Source: an uncultured Coriobacteriaceae bacterium (GTDB lineage Bacteria; Actinomycetota; Coriobacteriia; Coriobacteriales; Atopobiaceae). Taken from it: DNA of 21,044 bases. Shown here in pieces: positions 1-7,480 of this stretch; within the stretch, counting starts at the first letter, position 1, and each line of letters opens with the position of its first letter. The notes under the pieces are model-generated. The model was not told where the DNA came from and did no database searches. It saw only the letters and a list, made by a program, of their open reading frames with translations. The stretch spans positions 1 to 21,044 of the forward strand of contig UQSV01000030.1 of assembly GCA_900543875.1 (NCBI GenBank), read 5' to 3'. A program made the translations under genes and the position numbers.

Positions 1-387
1 GACGTGATCCTGGCCTTTGGGCTGCTGGGAATGATTCTGGGCTCTCTGGCTGCTATGCGGGAGAACCATATCAAGCGGATGCTGGCGTATTCCTCCGTGG
101 CGCAGGTGGGGTATATCTTCATGGGTGTGGGCCTGGGGAGCATCGAGGGGCTGATCGCCTCCTGTTTCCATATCCTGGTCCATGCCTGCTGCAAGCCGCT
201 GCTGTTTCTCTGCGCCGGCAGACTCTCCGCCGTCAGCGGCCACCACAAGAGCCTGAAGAACCTGCGGGGCAGCGCCTACCGGGACATTGGGGCGGGCTTG
301 GGCTTCACTGTGGGGGCGCTGTCCATGATCGGCATCCCCCTGTTCGGCGGCTTTGTCTCCCAGCTCTACTTTGCCAGCGCGGCCGTG
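1..387 (+). CDS. Fragment of a proton-translocating NADH dehydrogenase/MrpD-like membrane subunit, fused to foreign sequence
   Basis: The reading frame is open from base 1, so the 5' end lies outside the window. The ~128 codons encode hydrophobic segments typical of the Proton_antipo_M family (NuoL/M/N, MrpD, hydrogenase-4 subunits). A KRMLAYSSVAQVGY motif is followed by a helix with HILVHACCKPLLFLCAG, whose lysine codon is at 193-195, and then SMIGIPLFGGFVSQLYFA. Homologues continue for many more helices, but here the family similarity stops near base 385. The frame then runs on without a stop into unrelated sequence. Codon use differs from everything downstream: Arg is CGG four times and AGA once with no CGC, and Leu is CTG 15 times against 3 CTC. 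This resembles a Clostridia-type genome and suggests an assembly chimera. The family call is firm; the exact subunit is not resolvable. Confidence 0.75.
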
Positions 388-915
388 CCCTGCGCCATCG
401 TGGTCGAGACGAGCGTCGAGGTCCCGGTGCGCGAGCAGCCGGCCGGCGTCGAGGTCGTCGCCGCGGCAGACGACGCGGTGCTGCTCGACAAGCTGGCCGC
501 GTGGATGGCGGGCGCCTGCCACGCAGACGTGGCGCTGGGCACCAACTTCCCCTTTGCGCGCCGCGCCATCGCTGAGCGGTGCGCGTCCGAGCGCTCCACT
601 AAGAACGCCGTCATAGGGCTGCTTCCGTTTGGTTCCTCGGCAGACCTGCCTGTCATGGCCGCCAACGAGGCGCTCATGGCCATCGACATCGCCGGCGTCT
701 ATGGCCAGGGCGCCGGAGCTGCCCGCTTTGCCGAGGTTGCCTGCGTCGTTGGGGCTGCCTTTGCCTCTCGCGAAGCGGCCCGCAGGCTCTCCCGCTCGCT
801 TCCTGGGCTTGGAGCTGCTGTGAAGGCCGTCGTCGCCTACGGGGCCACCTTGGCGATGGGGCGCGCTCTGGTGCTAAGATTCGAAATGCCGAATGCATGG
901 AAACATCGCAATTAG
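388..915 (+). CDS. DUF697-like protein, 5'-truncated at the chimeric junction
   Basis: This is the C-terminal ~175 codons of a protein in the same codon style as the rest of the window (Arg mostly CGC). The stop is TAG at 913-915. Its second half has the look of the DUF697/YcjF-type domain. An Ala/Gly-rich amphipathic stretch contains FGSSADLPVMAANEALMAID followed by AGVYGQ, and a later LPGLGAAVKAVVAYGATLAM segment could insert in or lie on a membrane. The preceding part (VVETSVEVPVREQPAGVEVV, then a KLAAWMAG helix) is not a domain I can name. In related families DUF697 often follows a GTPase domain, so a G domain may have been lost at the junction; that is inference. The gene ends just before the rplU promoter. 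Function unknown. Confidence 0.5.
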   Translation, partial: PCAIVVETSVEVPVREQPAGVEVVAAADDAVLLDKLAAWMAGACHADVALGTNFPFARRAIAERCASERSTKNAVIGLLPFGSSADLPVMAANEALMAIDIAGVYGQGAGAARFAEVACVVGAAFASREAARRLSRSLPGLGAAVKAVVAYGATLAMGRALVLRFEMPNAWKHRN

Positions 916-929
916 CGGGGTTTTCTCCG

Positions 930-958
930 TTGACGAACCACAGCCGCTAGCGTAATAT
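930..958 (+). promoter_or_regulatory. Sigma-70-type promoter of rplU-rpmA
   Basis: TTGACG at 930-935 and TAATAT at 953-958 are separated by exactly 17 bp, close to the housekeeping sigma consensus. Transcription would start near 965, leaving a ~35-nt leader before the rplU ATG at 1000. The element lies in the only sizeable gap between the upstream gene (stop at 915) and rplU. Confidence 0.8.
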
Positions 959-999
959 TTCCAGCTGTTGCACTTACCACAGCAATGAAGGGTTCACAC

Positions 1000-1356
1000 A
1001 TGTACGCAATCATCACGACTGGTGGCAAGCAGTACAAGGTTGCCAAGGGCGACGTCTTCGACGTCGAGAAGCTCGACGTGCAGCCTGGCGACGAGGTCAA
1101 GCTCGACGTTCTGATGCTCAACGACGGCAAGCAGGTTGTTGTCGACGCTGACACGCTTGCCAAGAAGAAGGTCACCTGCAAGGTCGTCGACCAGCACAAG
1201 GGTGAGAAGCAGATCGTCTTCAAGTTCCAGAAGCGCAAGCGCCACTCTGTCAAGAAGGGCCACCGTCAGAACCTCACGCGCCTCGAGGTTTCCGGCATGC
1301 CCCGCATCACCTCCACGGCCAAGAAGGCCGCCACGACCGAGGCTGCCGCCGAGTAG
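1000..1356 (+). CDS. rplU: 50S ribosomal protein L21
   Basis: Encodes L21, a 23S rRNA-binding protein of the large subunit. The start is ATG at 1000 because it gives the family N-terminus MYAIITTGGKQYKV. A GAAGGG Shine-Dalgarno sits 7 nt upstream at 987-992. An in-frame ATG at 985 has no such site and would add five unconserved residues. The product is 118 aa, slightly longer than the ~103 aa of E. coli L21. The extra residues are an Ala/Lys/Thr/Glu-rich tail after the conserved GHRQNLTRLEVSGM end of the domain. It is first in an rplU-rpmA unit with its own promoter, the usual partner arrangement in bacteria. Confidence 0.97.
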   Translation: MYAIITTGGKQYKVAKGDVFDVEKLDVQPGDEVKLDVLMLNDGKQVVVDADTLAKKKVTCKVVDQHKGEKQIVFKFQKRKRHSVKKGHRQNLTRLEVSGMPRITSTAKKAATTEAAAE

Positions 1357-1395
1357 GCACCTCACCCAGAGCAGATAGATAGGCAGGTACCAGAT

Positions 1396-1653
1396 ATGGC
1401 ACACAAGAAGGGTCAGGCTAGCTCCCGAAACGGTCGTGACTCCGCGGCTCAGCGCCTCGGCACGAAGGTTTTCGGCGGCCAGTCCATCAAGACCGGTCAG
1501 ATCATCGTTCGTCAGCGCGGCACGCACATCACGCCGGGCGAGAACGTGGGCCGCGGCAAGGACGACACCCTGTTCGCCCTGTGCGATGGCACGGTTGAGT
1601 TCGTGAAGGGCGCCAAGCACCGCGTGCACGTGCGTCCGGCGCAGGAGGCTTAA
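1396..1653 (+). CDS. rpmA: 50S ribosomal protein L27
   Basis: L27 sits at the peptidyl-transferase centre, and its flexible N-terminus reaches tRNA in the P site. The 85-aa product begins directly with MAHKKGQASSRNGRDS and contains the family signature GTHITPGENVGRGKD. It therefore lacks the short N-terminal extension that many Firmicutes L27 proteins carry and that the Prp protease removes. This fits an actinobacterial rather than a Firmicutes host. It follows rplU after 39 nt, has only a weak upstream ribosome-binding match, and is followed by a strong terminator hairpin. Confidence 0.97.
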   Translation: MAHKKGQASSRNGRDSAAQRLGTKVFGGQSIKTGQIIVRQRGTHITPGENVGRGKDDTLFALCDGTVEFVKGAKHRVHVRPAQEA

Positions 1654-1683
1654 GGGCTTCCGCGCACCCTTTTGGGTATTGTC

Positions 1684-1721
1684 AGGACCCTCGGCCCATC
1701 CGCTGGCCGGGGGTCCTTTTT
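1684..1721 (+). terminator. Rho-independent terminator after rpmA
   Basis: A 13-bp stem has arms at 1684-1696 (AGGACCCTCGGCC) and 1705-1717 (GGCCGGGGGTCCT), all Watson-Crick except one U-G pair. The loop is 8 nt and a run of five T ends at 1721. It lies between rpmA and obgE, only 25 nt before the obgE start codon. Confidence 0.9.
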
Positions 1722-1746
1722 CGTACGCTCGAGAAGGATAACCATC

Positions 1747-3237
1747 ATGTCTCAGTTCACTGACATCTCTCGAATCAACGTCAAGGGCGGCGACGGCGGT
1801 GCGGGATGCACGTCGTTCCGCCGCGAGGCCTTCGTGCCCAAGGGAGGCCCCGACGGCGGCGACGGCGGGCGCGGTGGCAATGTCGTTCTCGAGTGCGACC
1901 CGCAGCTCTCCTCGCTCATCGACTACCGCTTCAAGCACCACTTCCGCGCCGAGCGCGGCACGCACGGCCAGGGTGCGCGCAAACACGGCCGAGACGGCGA
2001 GGACCTCGTGCTCAAGGTGCCCTGCGGCACCGTCGTCTCCGAGCTCGACCCCGAGACCATGGAGCCCCTCTACCAGATCGCCGACCTCACGCACCCCGGC
2101 GAGCGCGTCATCGTGGGCCCCGGCGGCACGGGCGGCAAGGGCAACATCCATTTCGTGACCTCGGTGCGCCGTGCCCCAGCCTTCTCCGAGAAGGGCGAAC
2201 CGGCCTTCGAGCATTGGATCGAGCTCGAGATGAAGCTCATGGCAGACGCGGCCCTCGTGGGCATGCCGAGCGTGGGCAAGTCCTCGCTCATCGCCCGCAT
2301 GAGCGCCGCGCGCCCCAAGATCGCCGACTACCCGTTCACCACGCTCGTGCCCAACCTGGGCGTTGTGCGCGCCGGGCACGCCGGCTCCTTCGTCGCCGCC
2401 GATGTCCCCGGCCTCATCGAGGGGGCGAGCGAGGGCAAGGGCCTCGGCCACGAGTTCCTGCGTCACATCGAGCGAACCGCCCTCATCATGCACGTGGTCG
2501 ACCTCACGGGCGGCTACGAGGGCCGCAACGCCGTCGAGGACTACGACACCATCAATCATGAGCTCGCGGCCTATGCGCCCGAGCTTGCCGAGCGCCCGCA
2601 GGTGGTCGTCGCCAACAAGTGCGACATGCCGGGCACGAGCGAGGCCCTCGAGGCCCTGCGCCAGCGAGCCGCGGCCGACGGCCACGCGTTCTTTGCCGTC
2701 TCGGCCGTGACGGGCGCCGGCGTCGAGTCTCTTGAGGCGGCCTGCGCCGAGATGGTCTCGAAGCTTCGCGCCGAGCGCGAGCTCGACGAGGAGCCCCTGC
2801 GCAACGAGGAGTGGGAGCAGCGCCGCGTGAGCCGCGACGCCCGCATCCAGATCGCCAACCTCGGCGGTAGCGTCTGGCGCGTCTCGGGCAACGCCATCGA
2901 GCGCATGGTCATCAAGACCGACTGGGAGAACGAGGAGGCCGTGGCCTACCTCCAGCACCGCTTCGACCGCATGGGCCTCGACAAGATGCTCGCCAAGGCC
3001 GGCTGCGTCACGGGTGACACCGTGCGCATTCTGGGCTACGACCTCGACTACAAGGGCGAGGACGAGGACGACATGTATGCCGAGCTCACCGAGGACGAGC
3101 CCATCCTCACCGTGGGCGAGCTCTTCGACGAGTTCGAGGACGAAGCCACCGGCGGTGCCGAGGCTCCCGAGGACGCGAGCGACGCCTCGGGAGTCGAGGG
3201 CTGCGCTGTTGCCGAGACGGCCAGGGAGGACCAGTGA
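1747..3237 (+). CDS. obgE: GTPase ObgE/CgtA, ribosome assembly and stress GTPase
   Basis: Obg-family GTPase of 496 aa that binds the 50S particle during late assembly. The start is ATG at 1747, with GAGAAGGA at 1731-1738 eight nt upstream. The frame is open back to 1672, but that stretch crosses the terminator and is unconserved. Residues 1 to ~158 form the glycine-rich Obg domain (NVKGGDGGAGCTSFRREAF). The G domain shows G1 GMPSVGKSS at 172-180, G3 DVPGL at 219, G4 NKCD at 290 and G5 SAV at 319. The C-terminal OCT domain is at roughly 352-437 (RIQIANLGGSVWRVSGNAIE, then GDTVRILGYDLDY). A strongly acidic tail of ~60 residues follows. The stop overlaps the proB start (GTGA). Confidence 0.97.
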   Translation: MSQFTDISRINVKGGDGGAGCTSFRREAFVPKGGPDGGDGGRGGNVVLECDPQLSSLIDYRFKHHFRAERGTHGQGARKHGRDGEDLVLKVPCGTVVSELDPETMEPLYQIADLTHPGERVIVGPGGTGGKGNIHFVTSVRRAPAFSEKGEPAFEHWIELEMKLMADAALVGMPSVGKSSLIARMSAARPKIADYPFTTLVPNLGVVRAGHAGSFVAADVPGLIEGASEGKGLGHEFLRHIERTALIMHVVDLTGGYEGRNAVEDYDTINHELAAYAPELAERPQVVVANKCDMPGTSEALEALRQRAAADGHAFFAVSAVTGAGVESLEAACAEMVSKLRAERELDEEPLRNEEWEQRRVSRDARIQIANLGGSVWRVSGNAIERMVIKTDWENEEAVAYLQHRFDRMGLDKMLAKAGCVTGDTVRILGYDLDYKGEDEDDMYAELTEDEPILTVGELFDEFEDEATGGAEAPEDASDASGVEGCAVAETAREDQ

Positions 3238-4343
3238 GCGGGCGCCTGATCGTTTTCAAGGTGGGCTCCTCGACCCTCGTGGACGAGACGGGCGAGCTCG
3301 ACCTTGGCTTCGTGGCCTCGATGTGCGCGCAGATCGCCGAGCTCAGGCGTAGGGGAGACCGCGTCGTGCTCGTCTCGAGCGGTGCCGCCGCGGTGGGACG
3401 CTCGCTTCTGGGCTTTGACGCCCGCCCCAGCGACATCCCCACGTTGCAGGCCTGTGCCGCCGCCGGCCAGGCCAAGCTCATCGAGCGCTACGCGGAGGTC
3501 CTTGCAGACGACGGCCTGTCGTGTGCCCAGGTGCTGCTCACGCGCGGCGACGTCGTCGACCGCACGGGATACCTCAACGCGCGCACCACCTTTGAGCGCC
3601 TGCTCGAGCTGGGCGTCGTGCCCATCGTGAACGAGAACGACACGGTGAGCGTGCGCGAGTTCTCCTTTGGCGACAACGACATGCTGGGTGCCATCGTGGC
3701 CTCGCTCATCGACGCCGACCTCTACGTCATCCTGTCGGACATCGACGGCCTTTACACCGCCAACCCCGACTCCGACCCCAGCGCCAGCCTCATCGAGCGC
3801 GTCGAGCGCGTCGACGCCCGCATCGCGCAGATGGCAGGCGGCGCCGGCAGCAGCTATGGTACGGGCGGCATGGCCACCAAGGTGCGCGCCGGCCGTGCGA
3901 TGATCGCCGCGGGCATCCCCATGGCGATCTGCCGTGGCAGGGCACCCCGCGCGCTCGTCGACGCCGCCGACGGCCGTGGGCGCCACACCCTCTTCGAGGG
4001 CGATGGCGCGGGCGGCCACGAGCAGGCCCGCAAGCTCTGGATTGGCCTCGCGGGCCTCTCCCGGGGCTCGGTCACGGTCGACGCCGGTGCGGCTCGCGCG
4101 CTCGAGCTCGAGGGAGCGTCGCTGCTTCCCGTGGGCGTCACCGCGGTCGAGGGCGAGTTTGGCGAGGGCGACACCGTGAGCGTGCTCGCCCCCGACGGCC
4201 ACCTCGTGGGGCGCGGCATCACGCGCTATTCCTCCGAGGACCTCTGGCGCGTCCACGGTCTCAGGCTCGACGTCATCGCGCGCTTCCTGCCCGATCGCGC
4301 CGACTGCCCGGTTGTTCACAGGGACGAAATGCTTGTCTTCTAG
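3234..4343 (+). CDS. proB: Glutamate 5-kinase
   Basis: Phosphorylates L-glutamate to gamma-glutamyl phosphate, the first and normally feedback-inhibited step of proline synthesis. The 369-aa product has an amino-acid-kinase domain: FKVGSST at residues 8-14, VSSGAAAVG at 47-55, NEND at 133-136, and GTGGMATK at 209-216. A C-terminal PUA domain lies at roughly 265-350. The start is GTG at 3234, overlapping the obgE stop by four bases. An AGGGAGGA ribosome-binding site at 3223-3230 is rather close to it, so initiation is probably coupled to the end of obgE translation. It is followed by proA, which consumes its unstable product. Confidence 0.96.
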   Translation: MSGRLIVFKVGSSTLVDETGELDLGFVASMCAQIAELRRRGDRVVLVSSGAAAVGRSLLGFDARPSDIPTLQACAAAGQAKLIERYAEVLADDGLSCAQVLLTRGDVVDRTGYLNARTTFERLLELGVVPIVNENDTVSVREFSFGDNDMLGAIVASLIDADLYVILSDIDGLYTANPDSDPSASLIERVERVDARIAQMAGGAGSSYGTGGMATKVRAGRAMIAAGIPMAICRGRAPRALVDAADGRGRHTLFEGDGAGGHEQARKLWIGLAGLSRGSVTVDAGAARALELEGASLLPVGVTAVEGEFGEGDTVSVLAPDGHLVGRGITRYSSEDLWRVHGLRLDVIARFLPDRADCPVVHRDEMLVF

Positions 4344-4384
4344 CTTTGTTGTTCGTTTCGCACCTTTTTGACGAGGAGGTCTGC

Positions 4385-5656
4385 ATGGGAGAGGCAAGGG
4401 ACAAGGCGGGCGCTGCCAAGCGCGCCTCCGTGGAGCTCGCGCAGGCGTCTGCCGCAACGCGCACGGACGCCATCCGCGCGGCGGCGGCCGCGGTCGACGC
4501 CGACAGGGCGACCATCCTGGCCGCCAACGCCCGAGACATGGAGCGCGGGCGCGAGAGCGGCATGCCTGGCCCCCTGCTCGACCGCCTCATGCTCGACGAC
4601 GCCCGCATCGACGGCATCGTCTCCGGCATGCTCGAGGTCGCGGGGCAGGCAGACCCCATCGGCGAGGTCGTCGGCGGCCGCACGCTCGCGAGCGGCATTC
4701 GCCTCACGCAGGTCCGCGTGCCGCTCGGCGTCATCGCCATGGTCTACGAGGCACGCCCCAACGTCACCGCCGACGCCATCTGCCTCGCCCTGCGCTCCGG
4801 CAACGCCGTCGTGCTGCGCGGAGGGTCGGCCGCCCGAGAGTCGTGCCTGGCCATCTGCGAGGCCTGCCGCGAGGGCATCGCCTCGGTGGGCCTTCCGGCG
4901 GACTGCGCCACGCTGCTCGTGAGCGAGGGCCACGACGAGACCGTGGAGCTCATGCACGCCAGCGGCCTGGTCGACGTGCTCATCCCGCGCGGCGGCCACT
5001 CGCTCATCCGTACCTGCGTCGAGCAGGCCACGGTGCCCGTCATCCAGACGGGCGAGGGCAACTGCCACGTCTACGTGCACGCCAAGGCCAACCTCGACAT
5101 GGCGCTCGCGATCATCGAAAACGCCAAGACCCAGCGTCCTGGCGTCTGCAACGCCATCGAGACGGTCCTCGTCGACGCCGTCGTGGCAGACGAGTTCCTT
5201 CCGTGCCTCGTCGCGGCCTGCCGCGACTGGCACGTCCTGCTCCATGGCGACGAGGCCACCTGTGCCTTCGCCCGCGATGCCGGCCTGACCGAGCGCGAGC
5301 AGTTCCTGGGCGCCACCGAGGCCGACTGGGCCACCGAGTACGATGCCCTCGAGCTCGCCGTTCGCGTCGTCGACGGGGTGGACGAGGCCATCGACCACAT
5401 CAACCGCTTTGGCACGCAGCACTCCGAGTGCATCGTGACCGACGACGTCGCCGCCTCCGAGGCCTTCCTTGCCCGCGTCGACGCGGCAGCGGTCTACGTC
5501 AACGCCTCGACGCGCTTCACCGACGGCGGCATGTTTGGCCTTGGCGCCGAGATTGGCATCTCCACCCAGAAGCTGCACGCCCGTGGCCCCATGGGGGCGA
5601 GCGCCCTCACGACCACCAAGTGCCTTCTGCGCGGAGAGGGGCAGGTGCGCGCGTAG
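4385..5656 (+). CDS. proA: Gamma-glutamyl phosphate reductase
   Basis: NADPH-dependent reductase that converts gamma-glutamyl phosphate to glutamate-5-semialdehyde, the second step of proline synthesis. It belongs to the aldehyde-dehydrogenase superfamily. The product is 423 aa, the usual length. The catalytic cysteine is Cys255 in RPGVCNAIET; other signatures are GVIAMVYEARPNVTADA and, near the end, FGLGAEIGISTQKLHARGPM. The ATG at 4385 is chosen because GAGGAGG lies 5 nt upstream; a TTG further up at 4346 has no site and adds unconserved residues. It follows proB after a 41-nt gap, and its TAG abuts the nadD ATG. Confidence 0.97.
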   Translation: MGEARDKAGAAKRASVELAQASAATRTDAIRAAAAAVDADRATILAANARDMERGRESGMPGPLLDRLMLDDARIDGIVSGMLEVAGQADPIGEVVGGRTLASGIRLTQVRVPLGVIAMVYEARPNVTADAICLALRSGNAVVLRGGSAARESCLAICEACREGIASVGLPADCATLLVSEGHDETVELMHASGLVDVLIPRGGHSLIRTCVEQATVPVIQTGEGNCHVYVHAKANLDMALAIIENAKTQRPGVCNAIETVLVDAVVADEFLPCLVAACRDWHVLLHGDEATCAFARDAGLTEREQFLGATEADWATEYDALELAVRVVDGVDEAIDHINRFGTQHSECIVTDDVAASEAFLARVDAAAVYVNASTRFTDGGMFGLGAEIGISTQKLHARGPMGASALTTTKCLLRGEGQVRA

Positions 5657-6406
5657 ATGGGTAGCGTCACCGACAGCGGCGTCATCATCGACGCGGCCGC
5701 AACCTCCGACCTGCCTCTTCTCGGGCAGGACCCCTCGCGCACCTATCGCCTGGGCATCATGGGCGGCACCTTCGACCCCATCCACAACGGCCACCTCGTG
5801 GCGGCCGAGCAGGCCTGCCGCGACCTGGGGCTCGACGTGGTCGTGTTCGTGCCCGCGGGCTCTCCCGCCTTCAAGCAGGACCGTCGCGTCTCCACGCCCG
5901 AGGACCGCCACGCCATGACGCTGCTCGCCACGGCCGACAACCCGCGCTTCCTCGTGAGCCGCATGGAGGTCGACCGCCCCGGCATAACCTACACGGTCGA
6001 CACGCTCGAGCTTCTGCGCGCGCACTACCCCACAAACGTCGAGCTCTACTTCATCACGGGCGCAGACGCCATCATCGACATCATCACTTGGAGAAACGCC
6101 GCCCGCATCGCCGAGCTCGCGCACCTCGTGGGCGCTACGCGCCCCGGCTACGACCTTGCGCGCGCCCGCGCGAGCATCGCCGCCTCGGGTATCGACTTCA
6201 CGGTGAGCTACCTCGAGGTTCCCGCGCTTGCGATCTCGTCGAGCGACTTGCGCCGCCGCGTGGGGGAGGGCCAGTCGATCCGCTACCTTACGTCCGACTC
6301 GGTCATCGGCTACATCGAGAAGCGCGGCCTCTATGGGGCCGCCGAGCCCGCCTACACGGCGCCCGACGCCCTGGGCCTCATGGGCGGCCTCAACAGGGAG
6401 GACTAG
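5657..6406 (+). CDS. nadD: Nicotinate-nucleotide adenylyltransferase
   Basis: Adenylates nicotinate mononucleotide to deamido-NAD in NAD synthesis. It is a cytosolic nucleotidyltransferase. The product is 249 aa. The HxGH-type motif GGTFDPIHNGHL begins at residue 36, and the family's second motif, ISSSDLR, has its serines at 194-196. The ~33 residues before the first motif are an N-terminal extension beyond the usual start a few residues before GGTFDP. The only start that avoids them would be the ATG encoding M35, which would cut the first strand. The ATG at 5657 follows the proA stop without a gap, so coupling to proA is likely. The downstream pairing with yqeK and rsfS is common. Confidence 0.95.
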   Translation: MGSVTDSGVIIDAAATSDLPLLGQDPSRTYRLGIMGGTFDPIHNGHLVAAEQACRDLGLDVVVFVPAGSPAFKQDRRVSTPEDRHAMTLLATADNPRFLVSRMEVDRPGITYTVDTLELLRAHYPTNVELYFITGADAIIDIITWRNAARIAELAHLVGATRPGYDLARARASIAASGIDFTVSYLEVPALAISSSDLRRRVGEGQSIRYLTSDSVIGYIEKRGLYGAAEPAYTAPDALGLMGGLNRED

Positions 6407-6410
6407 TACG

Positions 6411-7094
6411 TTGCAAGACAAGACCCTCGCAAAGACCTGGCCCAATGGCGCCCCCGCGTGGTTGGGCGGCATCGAGCCCTCCTACACCAAGGACCAGCTC
6501 AAGGCTATCCGTGCCTACGAGGCGGCGGCTGCCGAGCAGCTCGCACCCAAGCCTAAGCGCCTGGCCCACTCGCTCTCGGTGGGGCTCACGGCCGAGCGCA
6601 TGGCGATCGCCTATGGCGTCGACCCCTACCTCGCCCGCGTGAGCGGCATCCTGCACGACTGGTCTAAGGTTCTTCCCAAGGAGCGATCCATCGAGCGCGC
6701 CCGCGAGCTCGGCATCGATTTGGGCGTCGACCTCTCCCTCGTGGAGCCGCTGCTCCACGGCATGATCGCCGCGCGCGAGTTGCCCGCGCGCTTCGGCGAG
6801 CTGCCCGGCTGTGTGTGGCAGGCAATCGACCGACACACGCTCGGAAATGCCCAGATGAGCCCGCTCGACATGGTGGTCTTCGTGGCAGACGGCATCGAGC
6901 CGCTGAGAAAGCCCGCCGACGCCATCAGGCGCCAGCGCAAGCTCGTGGGCAAGGCGACCCTCGACGACCTTTTCTGGACGTGCTTCTCCGACGGCATCTC
7001 CTACGTCATCGACACGAGGCGCTACCTCTATCCCGGCACCCTCTCCATCTACAACGAGCTCGTGCTCGCGCGCGGCGCGCGGGCCGGAAAGTGA
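6411..7094 (+). CDS. yqeK: YqeK-like HD-domain hydrolase, probable symmetrical Ap4A hydrolase
   Basis: HD-superfamily metal-dependent phosphohydrolase. Firmicutes homologues split diadenosine tetraphosphate symmetrically to ADP; activity here is inferred from the family. The start is TTG at 6411: GGGAGGA at 6396-6402 lies 8 nt upstream and no ATG or GTG fits better. The product is 227 aa, longer than the ~190 aa of typical YqeK because ~45 residues precede the domain. Metal-binding motifs are RLAHSLSVGLTAERMA, then GILHDWSK, LLHGMIAA, and DRHTLGN with FVADGIEP. It lies 4 nt after nadD and 6 nt before rsfS, the classic nadD-yqeK-rsfS order. Confidence 0.9.
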   Translation: MQDKTLAKTWPNGAPAWLGGIEPSYTKDQLKAIRAYEAAAAEQLAPKPKRLAHSLSVGLTAERMAIAYGVDPYLARVSGILHDWSKVLPKERSIERARELGIDLGVDLSLVEPLLHGMIAARELPARFGELPGCVWQAIDRHTLGNAQMSPLDMVVFVADGIEPLRKPADAIRRQRKLVGKATLDDLFWTCFSDGISYVIDTRRYLYPGTLSIYNELVLARGARAGK

Positions 7095-7100
7095 GCAGGC

Positions 7101-7457
7101 ATGGTTCCCTCGATCGACATCGCACGTACCGCGGCCCTCGCTGCAGACGCCAAGAAGGCCTGTGACATCGTCGCGCTCGACGTCTCCTCCCTGAGCGACG
7201 TCACCGATGCCATCGTCGTGTGCACCGCGCCCAACGAGCGCCTCGCGAGCTCGGTCATCGACAAGGTGGAGGAGCGCGTGCGCCTCGACTGCGGCCTCAC
7301 GCCGCTCTCCGTCACGGGTGTCCAAGCGGGCCCGTGGATGCTGCTCGACTACGGGTGCGTGGTCGTCCACGTGTTCTCGCCCGAGGGGCGCGACTTCTAC
7401 CGCATCGAGCGGCTCTGGGGCGACGCCCCCGCGATTGACCTGCCGCTCGTTGACTAG
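7101..7457 (+). CDS. rsfS: Ribosomal silencing factor RsfS (RsfA/Iojap family)
   Basis: Binds L14 and blocks 30S-50S joining when nutrients are short, so it lowers translation in starvation. The product is 118 aa, the normal family size. Family signatures are visible: ALDVSSLSDVTDAIVVCTA near the N-terminus, then GPWMLLDYGCVVVHVFSPEG and FYRIERLWGDAP near the C-terminus. The canonical LDYGDVVVHVF has Cys in place of Asp here. It is the last gene of the obgE-to-rsfS run. Its TAG lies inside a small inverted repeat shared with the convergent dinB gene. Confidence 0.95.
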   Translation: MVPSIDIARTAALAADAKKACDIVALDVSSLSDVTDAIVVCTAPNERLASSVIDKVEERVRLDCGLTPLSVTGVQAGPWMLLDYGCVVVHVFSPEGRDFYRIERLWGDAPAIDLPLVD

Positions 7458-7480
7458 CCCGGGTTGGACCCTACGGGCTA
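7455..7480. terminator. Inverted repeat spanning the rsfS and dinB stop codons, weak bidirectional terminator candidate
   Basis: Perfect 7-bp arms TAGCCCG (7455-7461) and CGGGCTA (7474-7480) flank a 12-nt loop. The left arm starts with the rsfS TAG and the right arm ends with the complement of the dinB TAG, so the hairpin covers both convergent 3' ends. There is no T-run on either side, so intrinsic termination would be weak. Confidence 0.35.

Noticed and set aside
1..387. Recent horizontal transfer of an antiporter gene into this locus
   Set aside because: Only a mid-domain slice is present, joined in frame to another truncated gene, with no mobile element or repeats at the junction; an assembly chimera is more likely.
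1672..1746. N-terminal extension of ObgE from an upstream start at 1672
   Set aside because: It would be read through the terminator hairpin, is unconserved, and the ATG at 1747 has an ideal ribosome-binding site.
994..2958. Open minus-strand frame of 654 codons opposite rplU, rpmA and obgE
   Set aside because: It crosses the promoter-proximal genes and a terminator, shows no family, and mirrors well-defined plus-strand genes.
4340..6472. Open minus-strand frame of 710 codons opposite proA and nadD
   Set aside because: Same codon-bias shadow effect; proA and nadD have intact motifs on the plus strand.
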